From Euglena gracilis (Eukaryota; Euglenida; Euglenophyceae; Euglenales), in contig CP154954.1 of the NCBI GenBank assembly GCA_039621445.1, positions 27,454,123-27,518,122 on the forward strand: a DNA stretch of 64,000 bases, read 5' to 3'. Shown piece after piece: positions 12,044-24,000 of the stretch (position 1 is its first letter; every line of letters begins with the position of its first letter). Under the pieces are notes generated by a model. That model saw nothing but the letters and a program-made list of their open reading frames with translations, was not told where the DNA came from and did not search any database. A program made the translations under genes and the position numbers.

Positions 12044-15000
12044 CGCCTTGGGGATGCCAGTGGACCCAGAGGTGAATGCCACCATGGCGGTGTCCAGCGG
12101 GGCGATGGTCACTGCAGGCAAGGTGGTGGGGACCCCCTGCAGCAACTGCGCCAGCCCGGCGGCGTTCGGCTCGTCGATGCTGTGCCACGCCTTCAGCTGC
12201 AGCCCTGGGGGGAAAGCAGGAGTTCCCCTCCAAAGCAAACTCTGGCGGAAAAAACACCCAATGTATTGCAGCGTCTGCTCCCTTATTTTCCTTTGAGCGT
12301 ATCGTGTTCAATTCTCTGAAAAGAAAATGAAACCCGGATTTCGAACCATGGCCACCCACAAAGAGCTTTGGGCTGCAAAGGGGATACCTTGGAGGAAGTT
12401 GCGCAGGTCCTCCGGTGGTGCCCCTGCAGCTGCAATCTGCAGCCATCCCTTGGGCTGAGCGATCTGCATGCACAGCATGATGCGGTCGGAGGGGTATGCC
12501 GGGTCCATCATTGAATACGCCGCCCCGGCATCAGGAATGGCTGGCAGTGGCTGCCCCCCCACAAAGCCAGACTTGCAGCGTCTCTGCCCAAGGCTTCTTT
12601 TGTTGTTGAAAATCTAAGAGGAGGGCTGCCTCTTGTGTCACACCCCCCATTCAAAATGCCTTGCATTTTTGGGCACTTTTGGGCAAGGCAAACGTTCTCA
12701 CGGCAATTACTTGGGTTGGGGGCGGAGGCAATCGGAGGTCGGCCGGACCCCTTCCCCCTGCCCTCCAGCGATCCCCGGACGGCCTTCAGCACCGCCAGGA
12801 TGCAGAGCACCACCGCCGGGGACCGGTGGCCGTAGAGGCCGATCACGTCGTGCTGGGCGATGCCGTCCTGGCGGAGCCGGTTGGCCAGCTGGGAGGACTG
12901 GTGGTCTCCCTCATCCGCAACTGCTTCGCGTTGGAGCGGGGGCACTTGGGAAACCAATCTGTAACCTGCACCCAATCCTGGACGGGGCGAGGATCAGGTT
13001 CAAAACAACAATAATTGAGACCAGATTTCCCTTGATCGCAAGGGTGACATCAAAATGGACCAAAATGCTTCAAAACCACACAATTTTTGGTGAAATTAAC
13101 AAAGAAAAATGCACAGAATCACCAATTTTGATCATTTTTTATCACCCTGTTGGGCAAGTATGTCCCCACTTATTTGCTGGGGAATTTCGAAGGTTTTTTA
13201 AATTAAAAAAAAACGTCTTCTTTTTTTAAAAAAACACCAGCTACGCCGGGTCGAATGCTGCACACGCACCAAGAGGGTGTTGTCGCTATCTGACCAAGGA
13301 CAAACTGGAGGATGGGTTTTAAACACAGGACGGAGTCCCGGGGGGGGGGGGGGGGGGGGGGTGCTCGCAGGGCTAGCTAGTGAAAAATATGCAGTACCCA
13401 CTTGCCTAAAATGCCCTTTCTTGGCAAAAAAAAATCAGCCAAAAAACACCCGGCACAAGATGGCCAATTTCAGCAAGGCTGCAAAAAGGGTTCAGAAATG
13501 TGTCCCTGTCCAAAGTGTCCCTGTAAAGTGTCCGTGTCACCAAAGTGTCCGTGTAAAGGGTCCCTGTAACCAAAGTGTCCCTGTAAAGTGTCCCTGTAAC
13601 CAAAGTGTCCCTATAAAGTGTTTGTGTCACCAAAGTGTCCCTGTAAAGTGTCCCTGTAACCAACGTGTCACTGTAAAGTGTCCCTGTAACCAAAGTGTCC
13701 CTGTAAAGTGTCCCTGTAACCGACGTGTCCCTGTAAAGTGTCCGTCAAACCTCAAAAAAAAAAAAACGTCCATTTGAAAATTTTTAAAATTTGCCAAAGA
13801 AGAAAAGTCATGATGCATCCCACCATGGACTTTGGTGTCGAAGGCAAATGGCTCCTTTGAGGGGGTAAACCAAGACTTTTGCCACTTTGAGGGATACTTT
13901 CATGGTGCATTTCCACCGGGTATCATCTCATTTGCAACAGCTGTGCTCTGAAGAGCTGTGGTGTTGAACCCCCCCCCCATTTAAACTGACCCCCCTTCTA
14001 AACCGACCTACCCTTCCAAACCGACCCATTGCAGAATTTCAACCAAAAAAAAATAAACCGACCCATGGCAAGTTGGATGACAAACATGCACAACATAATG
14101 GAAGCCACCAACGGAAAGAGCGTCCATGCTCATTGAATAATTAGTATTGATGACCCAAAATTAGGATTTTACCCCCAAAATTAGGCATTTGCTTCCAAAT
14201 TTTGGAGTTACACCCAAAAATTACAAAATTAGGCATTTGCTATTTAAATTTGAAATTTGCACCTAAAATTCGGCAGTTTGCCACCAAAAATTGGATATTA
14301 CACCCAAACTTCAGCATTTGCCCCCGAAAATTAAGAATATGCATCCCAAATTAGGCATTTGTCATTCAAAATTAGGAATTGGCCAAATTGGGCTTTTGCC
14401 CATTGAAATTGCCTTGCTAACATCAACCTGCTTCCGTCACGCCGTCGGCCAGCCGTGTGCTCCCCCTGAAACCGACCCCCTGTCTAAACCGACCCCCTCC
14501 GGGATTTCCGCCAACCCAAAAGTCCTAAACCGACGGGTCGGTTTAAATGGGGGGGGTTGCACCAGTTTTTTCAGAGATTGCACATCTCTTGATTTGTTAG
14601 ATTCAGAGAGCTTTTGCAAAACGTCCCAATAATTCTGAAAGTAAGTGCGAAAGTCTCCGCAACGGAATCTCAAAAAAATTCCCACCAGCCTCAAAGATTT
14701 TGGCAAAAGGCCAGAATTATTGGGAACGTGGTCAACAATTTTGGCAGGAAATCCCAAAAAAATTGTGAGTGTCAGGTGTGATGAAAATTCCTTTCATGTC
14801 GTCCAGTCAGGGGTTGCTTGTATTCTGGTGGTTGCTCATATTTGGGTGTTGGCGAAAATCGGCGAAAGGGTTGCTTATAGTTGGGGGATGTTTGCAGAGG
14901 GCGGTTGCTTTTATTTATGGGGGGGTGGCCAGTCAAGGAGGAGGACGTGGCCAATGTGGTTAATTTTCGTCCGGTGTACAGCGCCGGGCTGGAAAAAAAG

Positions 15001-18000
15001 CCCTCAGAAATTCGCCAAAATGCCATTTGGGGTATTTTTGGGGGTCTAACTATTTGTATTTGTTTGTCTTATTTGAACCACAATAAATGATGATGATGAG
15101 CACGTGCTCAATGCGCCTCAATCACACGCTTTTACTTACCTCTCAGTCCAGAGAAGATGCATTGCACTCTGAAAATGACATTCTTGAGAATTATCACCAT
15201 GCTGGCGATCCGCGCATTCCTGTTATTTTTCTGATTCACACATCCGAGATCATTCATATGTTCTGAGAAATGACATATAGCTAACACTCACTATATTTTG
15301 CCCGGTCTCTCCTTTTTTCTGCCTCCCGTCCCAAAATATTTTGCACACTCGTTTCAAAATTTTTGCCCCCCGTCCAAAAAACGCTGCCCCCTGTCCATTC
15401 TATTTTGCCCAAAAAACCTCGAATTTTTGCCTCTGCCCTCCAAATTTTTGCCACCTCCAAAAACAGTCTCCCGCCATTTTCAGTTGAAATGTCTGCACAG
15501 AATGTTCCACAATGTTCCACAGAATGTTCCACCCCTACACACTCACATTGCACATTGTGACATTTTAAACACCATTTTTGCATGTCGAAAAAGAAAAAAA
15601 GAATTTCAATTTTGATGCATTTCTGAATGGTGTGGTGTTGTTCAATTGTGCCCAAATCTGTTTTCACCCAATGAGCTCACAGACCACAGCCTTTTTCTGT
15701 TTGTGTTTGGATTGCTTGACTTGGTCAGACGGTCCATGGATCCATGATGCATTAGAACGGAGACAAGGCACAGGGGGGGGAGGGGGGGTCCGAGGGGTGG
15801 GTTGGAAGTTGTACAGGGGGGGGGGGGGGGGGGCAGAAAATCACAACTGTACTGCCTACTCCCGAGACAGTTGCGACATTTTTCGTCCAATTGAGGTTGC
15901 CTTTGTTGTACAAGCATTTTGTGCAGTTCAGAGTTCAGATTGCATCTTGCGGGAAGATGACCAATGCTGTTGCATTTGTGATTGATCCGTGACCCGAGAA
16001 TCGCGCCTTCAAGTTTCATACAAAGCAGCAACCTTCATCACTTTAGCATTTCGTTTCTTTTCATCATTTCAGTCTGCTTTTTGATGTTGCGGTTTTGGTT
16101 GCTTTTCATAAATTTTCCGGTTGAAACCATTGAAAATTTTCCTTGACATGTCAAAAACTCCCCTCCTTCCATTTGGACAACCAAACCCCTTTTTGGCACC
16201 TTCATACCCAAAAATGGCCAAAAAACTTGTCCCCTAAAAATAGTGCCGAAAATTGGTGCATTTCCACATCCAAAACAGAATTTTTTGGGCCATTTTTTCA
16301 AAAATGGCCCAAAATGCATCCCAAAAAATGTGATGGTCAAGAAAATCCTAACAAAATTCCCTTTCAAAAATGAAAAAAATGACCAATTTCGGACATAAAA
16401 AACACCCAAAAATGCCCACTTTCGGACCAAAAAGCTTTTTTTGTTTAAAAATGGCCTAAAAATGGACAAAAATAGCCACGTTTTTGACCGGAAAGTCACC
16501 GATTTTAGGATGCGTGCCGCCCTTCTCGTGATGGGATGCACATCATGGATGCAGCCTCCCGATCCAACGTGGCATACTTCCAGCGTGACCCCCCCGTGAC
16601 CCCCCCCCCGTGACCCGCACCACCCCCAAAATTTCACAGAATGCTGAATGATAGTCAATGTTTTCATTTTAAGCACTCAATTTTTTTCATCTGTCTTGGG
16701 GGGGTTGGAAGTGGGGGGAGGGGGGTCCCAGGAGGGGGGGTTGGAACTGTACAGGAGGGGGGGGGAGGGGGGGTCCCAAGGTTTGACCAACCGTACTGCC
16801 TTGTCTCCAACAATATCTATCTGTGAATACAAATAGGTCAAAAAGGCAGTTTTTAAAAATAATTACAGCTGGAAGGCAGTGGGATTGGTTCTTTTGTTAC
16901 CCGTCCCTCTCATTACAAAGACTCGGAATATTTTTACTGTGCCTCTTTGTGTGGAATGACCCTCGCACATGGACCAAAAGTGCCTTCACCCCTCATTGCC
17001 AAACACGCTGTGCGTTGTGTTCACCGTTTCCCTCAACCTGCACCCCAAACTCTCTCGTGTGAATCACAACCATTACGTTGCTGTTGATTTTTACTGTTTA
17101 GGCATTCATCCGCACCTCTCATTCTTTCCCCAAACACAGTTGAAGGATTTTTTTATAGGGTATCAAACAAATTTCCTTTTGGAGAGCTGTCTGCAACATC
17201 CTGTGAAATTTCAATTGTTATTATTTGGATTGATGGTCACATTTATTTGGCGTATTTCTGTTAATCTATGCTGATTCTGTTGGACGTTTCCTTTTCACAT
17301 TAACGGGAAAAATTTTTTTACAGTTGGCAAAAGTTTCGGGTCTCAAGGGCAAAAGTGATGGGATTTGTGGCAAAAAATTTTACCCGGGTGGCAAATATTT
17401 CTTGGAACCCTGGCAAAAGTGAGGGGTCCAGGAGGCACCATATTTTGGGGCGGGGGGCAGAATTTGGAGGGGTTAGCTACAATTGCAGCAAAATAGGTAC
17501 AAATTTTCTGGTTTCTGTCAAACCGGAATTTTGTCTCTGAAAAGAAAGCATGCAAAATCACGCATTGAGTATTGGGTCACCAGCACTTTTTCTGTGAAAA
17601 ACCCTGGTGCTGGTCCATACGACCGGGGGGGGGGGGGTGATCCGGAATTGTCAAAAAAAGCAGGGTCGGGGCGGGTGGGGACACCCCATCCCTTGAAACA
17701 CAGGCACCCTGCTTATGTCGAACCTGGCTGGGCAGGCTTCTTTTCAAGCCAGCCCCCCACCAGGAACTGCCAATGCTGTACTTGAAGGACTGGTGGGGGT
17801 TGACCCCCCCACCTGGGAGGTGGGGAGGGGTCGGTCAAATTCACTGAAAAATCGGTGTCCCCGGAAATGGACCTGGTATTGGGGGGGGGGGTCAGAGTGA
17901 AGACACCCCACTGTTCCCAAACCCTTCAGCCGAAACTCCATTGCCACGGGCGGGTGTTTAGATGGGGGTTTGGAGGTGGGGATGTGGTTGGGGGTGGTCG

Positions 18001-21000
18001 ATCCCACCCGCCCACCACCCACAGGCAGGGGGAGGGAGATTCCAGTTTCCAAAAAAAAATTTCATTCGGATAGGGGTTTTATTCCACAAAATTTGGGATC
18101 TTTCCAGTTCTTCTGGTAGATTTCTGCTTGACAGGACTTAGAGAATTTTCAACTCCTTGGGGATTCTTTTTCATTTTGCAACATTGGTGGATATTTAAAT
18201 TCTGAATCGCATTTTGTGATTTTGGGAACATACCAATTCCAAAAACATGGAATTTGTTGACCAAAAACTGAAAAAAAAAGTCAAATTTTGACGAAAACTT
18301 TGGTGTCAGGAAGAAACGAGGTCCTAATGCAGATTTTATAAGTTCGAATTTTTCCCCCAACAGAAGAAAAAGAAATTCAAAAAAGGCAAAAACTGGCCGA
18401 AATTGCCAAAATTATGCCTAAATCAAGAGAAAATATGAAAAGAAATTCTAGTGGTCCAAAAAAGCCGCAGATTCACCTAGGCTTCCATTTCTTTTTTAAA
18501 ATTTCCATGCGTTGCGCTGAAAATTTTATTCTGGCCAATCCCACATATTCCTATTCCAATTTATTCTAGTTCATTCCGGTTAATTCCAGTTTATTCCATA
18601 CCGGAATATCTCCCCTGCATAGGGGGAGCACTAAAAGTACCCATTAAAAAATCCCTCAACCCCAATTTTCCACCATTTAAGACCTTTTCTTAAAAATTCA
18701 ACACAGCTGGCCCAGATTTAAGCAGTTGTATGGTCCAACTCCTCATATGTCACCGACAAGCCTTGGTAGGAGATGGCGATGCGCTGTGGAGAGCACCGTA
18801 AGGGCATGAGGCTGCCATTGTTAACCCCCCCATTTATGCCCCCCCCCCCCCCCCCCGGAAAAATCAGAAGAAATCCATTTGTACCGACCCCCCCCCATTT
18901 ATATCAATACCTACCCCCTCGCTTGCATCCGGGCCCACCAAGGGAAACCACAACAAAGCACAAAAACTCGCAATAAACAAAAAAGAGCATTCAGGCATCC
19001 CCAGCATCCACTTTTTGCCAAAATATGAACAGATTGACTGTTGTTTATTGGGGGTGATGTGAAACATGGGAGAGCATGAATGCACATCGCTTCGTCCCTG
19101 GCCCCCCATGTCAAGCACCTTAACCCATTTATTCTGACCCCCCCCAGGATCTCAATAATGTGAAAATGATACACCAACTCGTCGGTGTTAATGGGGGGGT
19201 CACATGCAATTTTGAGAAACGGTTTGGACTTGAGAGCATTTGCCCGAGGTGACGTAGCCACGAAGACAGGTCAGGGGCCACTGATTGTGTTTCCGGAGTG
19301 GTGCACTTTTTTTTTCCAGACTGGCAGGCTGGAAGTGGTCGAGGGAACCCACTGTAGCTGCCTCGAGGCCACCACCTCCTTGCCAAACATCATGCACCCC
19401 ACAACGTCGGGAACAGAACTGAAATTGTGTCTAGTTCTGAATGTTATCAATTACCGACATATCAACAAGAAATTGCATCAATTTTCTGAGGCCCTACACA
19501 CCACCAGTGCTGACGGACCTGTGGATGCTTCTCTGCATTCGCATGAAAGCAGTGTGGGATTGGCCCGGGGAACTCGGTGTCCTGAGGGGCGGTGGCATCA
19601 GGCAGCACTTGCTTCGCCTGCGCGGTGATGACGGAGTAACTGTAAATCCCCTGCTCGGGGTTTGCACTGGTCAATGCCAGGCCAGAGCTGAGAATCGTGC
19701 ACCCTGTCTCACCAGCATGATGCACATTTGGTTCACGTCCTGTCTGCTGCTGTCATTCCCACCGTTTCTGGAACACACACACACACACACACACCAGGGT
19801 TCGATATAAGGACAGGTGGGGGGGGTGGTCCGGACCCCCCCCTGCGGGCCAGGAGGGGGGGGGGGGGTGGGGGGACACCCCCCCCACCTAAACAGGTGCG
19901 CGGTCAGGGTGGCTGAATTTCGAAAATTTTTGACCCCTCAAAACGACCAAAAGTGCCATTTGGGCACTTTTTGGGCAAAAATGTGCCAAAAATGCAAAAA
20001 ATTTTCGGCGCGAAGCGCCGGAGGAAAAAATTTACCCTTTTGGGGGGGGTCCCGGGAACCCCCCCGAGGGTCGGTCCGGACCCCCCTTGCAGGTGGGGGG
20101 GGTGGTCCGGACCCCCCCCCCCTGCGGGCCAGGAGGGGGGGGGGTGGGGGGGATACCCCCCCCACCTAAACCATGTACGCCCTCCTTATATCGAACCCTG
20201 ACACACACACACAAAATACAAAACCACAAAATTTTTTTTCATTGTCCTGGATTTTTTAAGGCTTTCTGTCATAACCAAGCTCATCTGCGCATCAATTCCA
20301 AATGCGGCATGAACAAGGGTGGGTGGGTGGGGGGGTTAGACAGAAAGAGGGTGCGGGAATTGCAAATTTTCCTCGTTAGAGGCCAGAATTCAGATTTGGC
20401 ATTGGGAATGAGATCTGCGGGGGCGATACGGGGAGAGGAGAAATGCAAACACCTTTTTCCATGATTTTGGGAGTTTGGTTTTATTTTAAGCATAAAATAG
20501 TATTTTTGGCCAAAAATCCAATAATGGCCAGACAAAGAGATACAATTTTTTTTAAAATTCGGAATTGTGAGCAGAACTCAAAAAACCGCTGAAATAACAA
20601 CATGGTGGTGGAAAAAAGCTCCCCCACCACAAATTCAACAAAATGGAGAACGGCAAAAAAATGCATTAAAAAAACCAATGCAAAAGCCTGAACTGCTCCA
20701 GGAGGAGGAGGTATTGCTGCAGCAGGTCTGCAACAAACTCGGCCGTGAACAAAGCGGTCTGGTAGTGCAGGCGCAGGGTCTCTCCCACTACTTGCAGCAG
20801 CAACTCATATGGCGACTGCCCCTCCTGCAATGAACGAGAGAATGGACAGAGGAAGCACGCTGATTGTATCAAATCACTCGCGAAGCGCAGAGCAAGGCTC
20901 GACTTTAAACCATGTGGGGCTTTGGGGTAAGAGACCAACGCATACTGGGCAAACAAAGTGAGGGATGGAGCGGTCAACTCAACCCCCACAGTCTTTGTGG

Positions 21001-24000
21001 TCTTAATGTGCATGCTATGTACGGAAAACAGAATTTTTGAGCTTGGGGGAGTAAGAGACCAAGTAAGACACCAGAGAGTCACTGTTCACCTCCATCCCCC
21101 TTTGGCAAATCCAATGGCCTGGAATGAATGAAAAGCTTCTCATAAACTGCAAGAATGCACACGGAGGGGCAGGTCATCAGGGCTTCTCCATGAACGTATG
21201 GCAAAAAAAAACACACCGCGTCTAAACCACTGCCCGTTGAGGAAAACACTGCAGTAAAGAGTGGCGCTTCCTCAGCACACAATTGCTTGATTGCTCCAAA
21301 GGAAAGAGCTAGATTTCATCGGTGGAATTGCAAGTCTTGCATTGCAAGTTGAACAGGGAACCATTTTGAGATCCCAAAAATTATTCAGGACTTTGCGGTT
21401 GTTTTGTGCCAAATATAAGGGGTAACCTCAGGGTGTCCGCTCGTACCTGTCCCCCCCAGGTGGCCAGGACCTCAGGGTTCTTTTTAAGGCGCCTGAAAAC
21501 CATTTTTTAAAACACAAACTAATTTTTGTCAATGGCTTAAAACTCCTTAAAATTTTTTAAAAATCTGGGAAAATTTTTCGAAATTCGAGCCGAAAAATGA
21601 AGTCGCAAAATCTCGGCAAGAATAAGCCAGTTCCGGGGGAAGAACTGGCATCGCTGGAACATCATCCACAGACCCAAACTCGAAAAAGTGGGGGTTTCAA
21701 CATTTTTTTCTTGATTTTGGGCTTGAATCAGGTTTTGCCTTACCGTCCGGGGGGGGGGGGGGGGGTGGGTGCTATAGGGCCTGCCCTAGCAGGCACACCC
21801 CCCCCCCGGGTAGGGGTATGGGGGGGACCCAGAAAATTTTCATTGAAAAGGGCCTTTTCCGGGCCCTCGGTCGGAGGGGGTGCCTGCTATGGGCAGGTAC
21901 CCCCCAAAACCCAACCCCCCCCCCGGGGGGGGTGGATGGGGGGTATAGGGGGCCTGCCCCTAGCACCCCGCCCCGCGTGAGGTAGGACCCCGACTAAGCA
22001 CAGGCGTGGCTTGAATTCCCTCGGAAAAATAGACGCCTGAAAATTTAAAAATGCAAGAAAAATTTTGAAAATTACGCCTTACAAAAATGCTCCTGAACGC
22101 CCTCTCCCTGTTTTTCTAACAGGGAAAATGGTCAACTTTGTTCTGGGTGCTGCTCACCCCCAGGCAAGGATGTTGGGACCAACCAACCATCATTTGGTTG
22201 TTTGGAGTTGGCTGGCACTTGCGTGTCCCTGGCTCACTCCTGCCGCCGCCTCGATGTCATTCGGCGGCAGCGCTGGGTGGAGGAATGTGAGAATGAGGCG
22301 CACCGCCGGTCCCACCCAGCCCTGCCCAGGGGCAGCACCGCGTCCTTCGCCACCTCCAGGTGCGCCTTGGCCGCCGCCGCCACCGTCGCGAACGTCCGCG
22401 CCGCCGCCGTGGAACTGCTGCTGAAGTCCATGGGGAGGGGCAGCACCGCCGCGCCCACGCTGTGCAGGGCATCCCCGACGATGACCTTGTTTTCCGCCGA
22501 CAGCCGGTGGACGTGGAGGGCGAAGAGGGAGGCCAGGTGGGCTTCATCGGGGAGGCAGCCGGAGGGCAGCTTGGCCTCCACAAACCTTGATGACTGCTGG
22601 GGCAAGCCTTTGGCTTCCAGCAAACCCATTGAAACCGTGTATTGGGGCTCTGGCTTCACGCCCGAACCGGCGTTCTGGACGCCGGGTCGGTGGAGAAAGT
22701 TCTGCGCCGAACCGGTGTCCAGAACGCCGGTTCGGGCGGGAAAAACGGCGTCCTGGGGACCGAAAATGAAAAGTGCCCAAAAAACAAAAACTCGACCCCT
22801 TTTTGAGCTTGTTATTTTGTGCTTCGACTGACCCGGGAAGTTTCCTCCACTCACAGAGCCCACACCCCATGCCCCTCCATCATTCCACATATTTGGCCAC
22901 GAATTATTGCATTATCTGGCAATTTACCCCACCACCCCGGCCACCCCCCCCAACACTTACCGTCATCCTTGCCCCATCTCCAAACATGCTAAACCCCCAC
23001 ATCTTTTCCATTGCATGCAATTCCTGGCGAACTAATTCCCACGCAGCCCTCAACATGCTCCTTCATCACCATTTGGTTTTGCGCTGTCACAATTTACCTT
23101 CCCGAAAGCCCAGCCGAATCATTTCCAATTCTTACCCCCCCCCCCCCAGGCGCACCCTTTTCCACCCTATAACCCCCTTCCCCCCAAACCCCTTGCACAC
23201 CCTTTTCTCCGCTCTCCAACACCCACCCCTCCGCTCGCGTTATCCCCCAACCATCCGCCCCGCACCCCACCCCCTCCCGACCCAAACCTTATCTTATTAT
23301 ACCCCTTGGCTACTGTCTCACCCCCCAAACCCCCCCGCGCCCCCCTCCTCTAACCCCCAAAAGACCCTCCCTTACCCTCCTCCCTCCAAAATGGTTTGTA
23401 GACATGAGGCAATCATATCTGAGCACTTCTTGGTATTTGGCCAGAAATTGGGGTATTTTGTGGAACAATTTCCATTTGGCCAAATCTGGGGATTTTCTGA
23501 AATAGAATACCATGCAGCAGGGCTGAAATCTAAGGCCATCTAAAACCCTTGAGAAGGGTTATTGATCAAGGGGCAACATGGCAGGTGAACAGTGGATTTT
23601 GGAATTTGCGCAAAGGGTCCAAAAATCGTAATTCTGAAAAAACCCAAGGGGTCCAGCTAAAATTTCTTAACCATAATTCTGAAAAACCCAGGGGAGGGTC
23701 CAACCAATTTTGAAAACACCCAGGGGGGGCCAAAATTTCCCAACCGTAATTACCCCCCCCCATAATTGACACCCCCGAAACCCTCCAAACCCCCCAGGTA
23801 GTGTCAATTATGGGGGGGGTGTCACAATTATGGGGGGGGTCCGAACGGACAAGGCAAAATACAAGGGACTCCTGACAAACCCCTTGGTCCGTGGAAATAA
23901 CTCATTTTAGCGGCATGCCAGACACATGCCGGAGCTTGAAACACTCAAGGTAGACATTTGACAAAGCAAAAGCAAGGCGGAAAAGACGCGAGCGGCTGAA

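Noticed and set aside
13500-13745. CRISPR-like array
   Set aside because: Repeats are directly abutting and imperfect with no spacers, and the genome is clearly eukaryotic.
13277-13818. Repetitive ORFs on both strands ([10 protein letters not shown] / [10 protein letters not shown])
   Set aside because: They result from a ~30-bp minisatellite whose period is a multiple of three; open in both directions.
18580-18640. ATTCCAGTTTATTCC repeats as telomeric
   Set aside because: Only four degenerate ATTCCNNTT units; a short minisatellite at most.
22257-22590. Arg/Pro-rich frames opposite and alongside LYS2 exon 2
   Set aside because: GC-rich shadow frames of a real exon; no motif and no splice logic.
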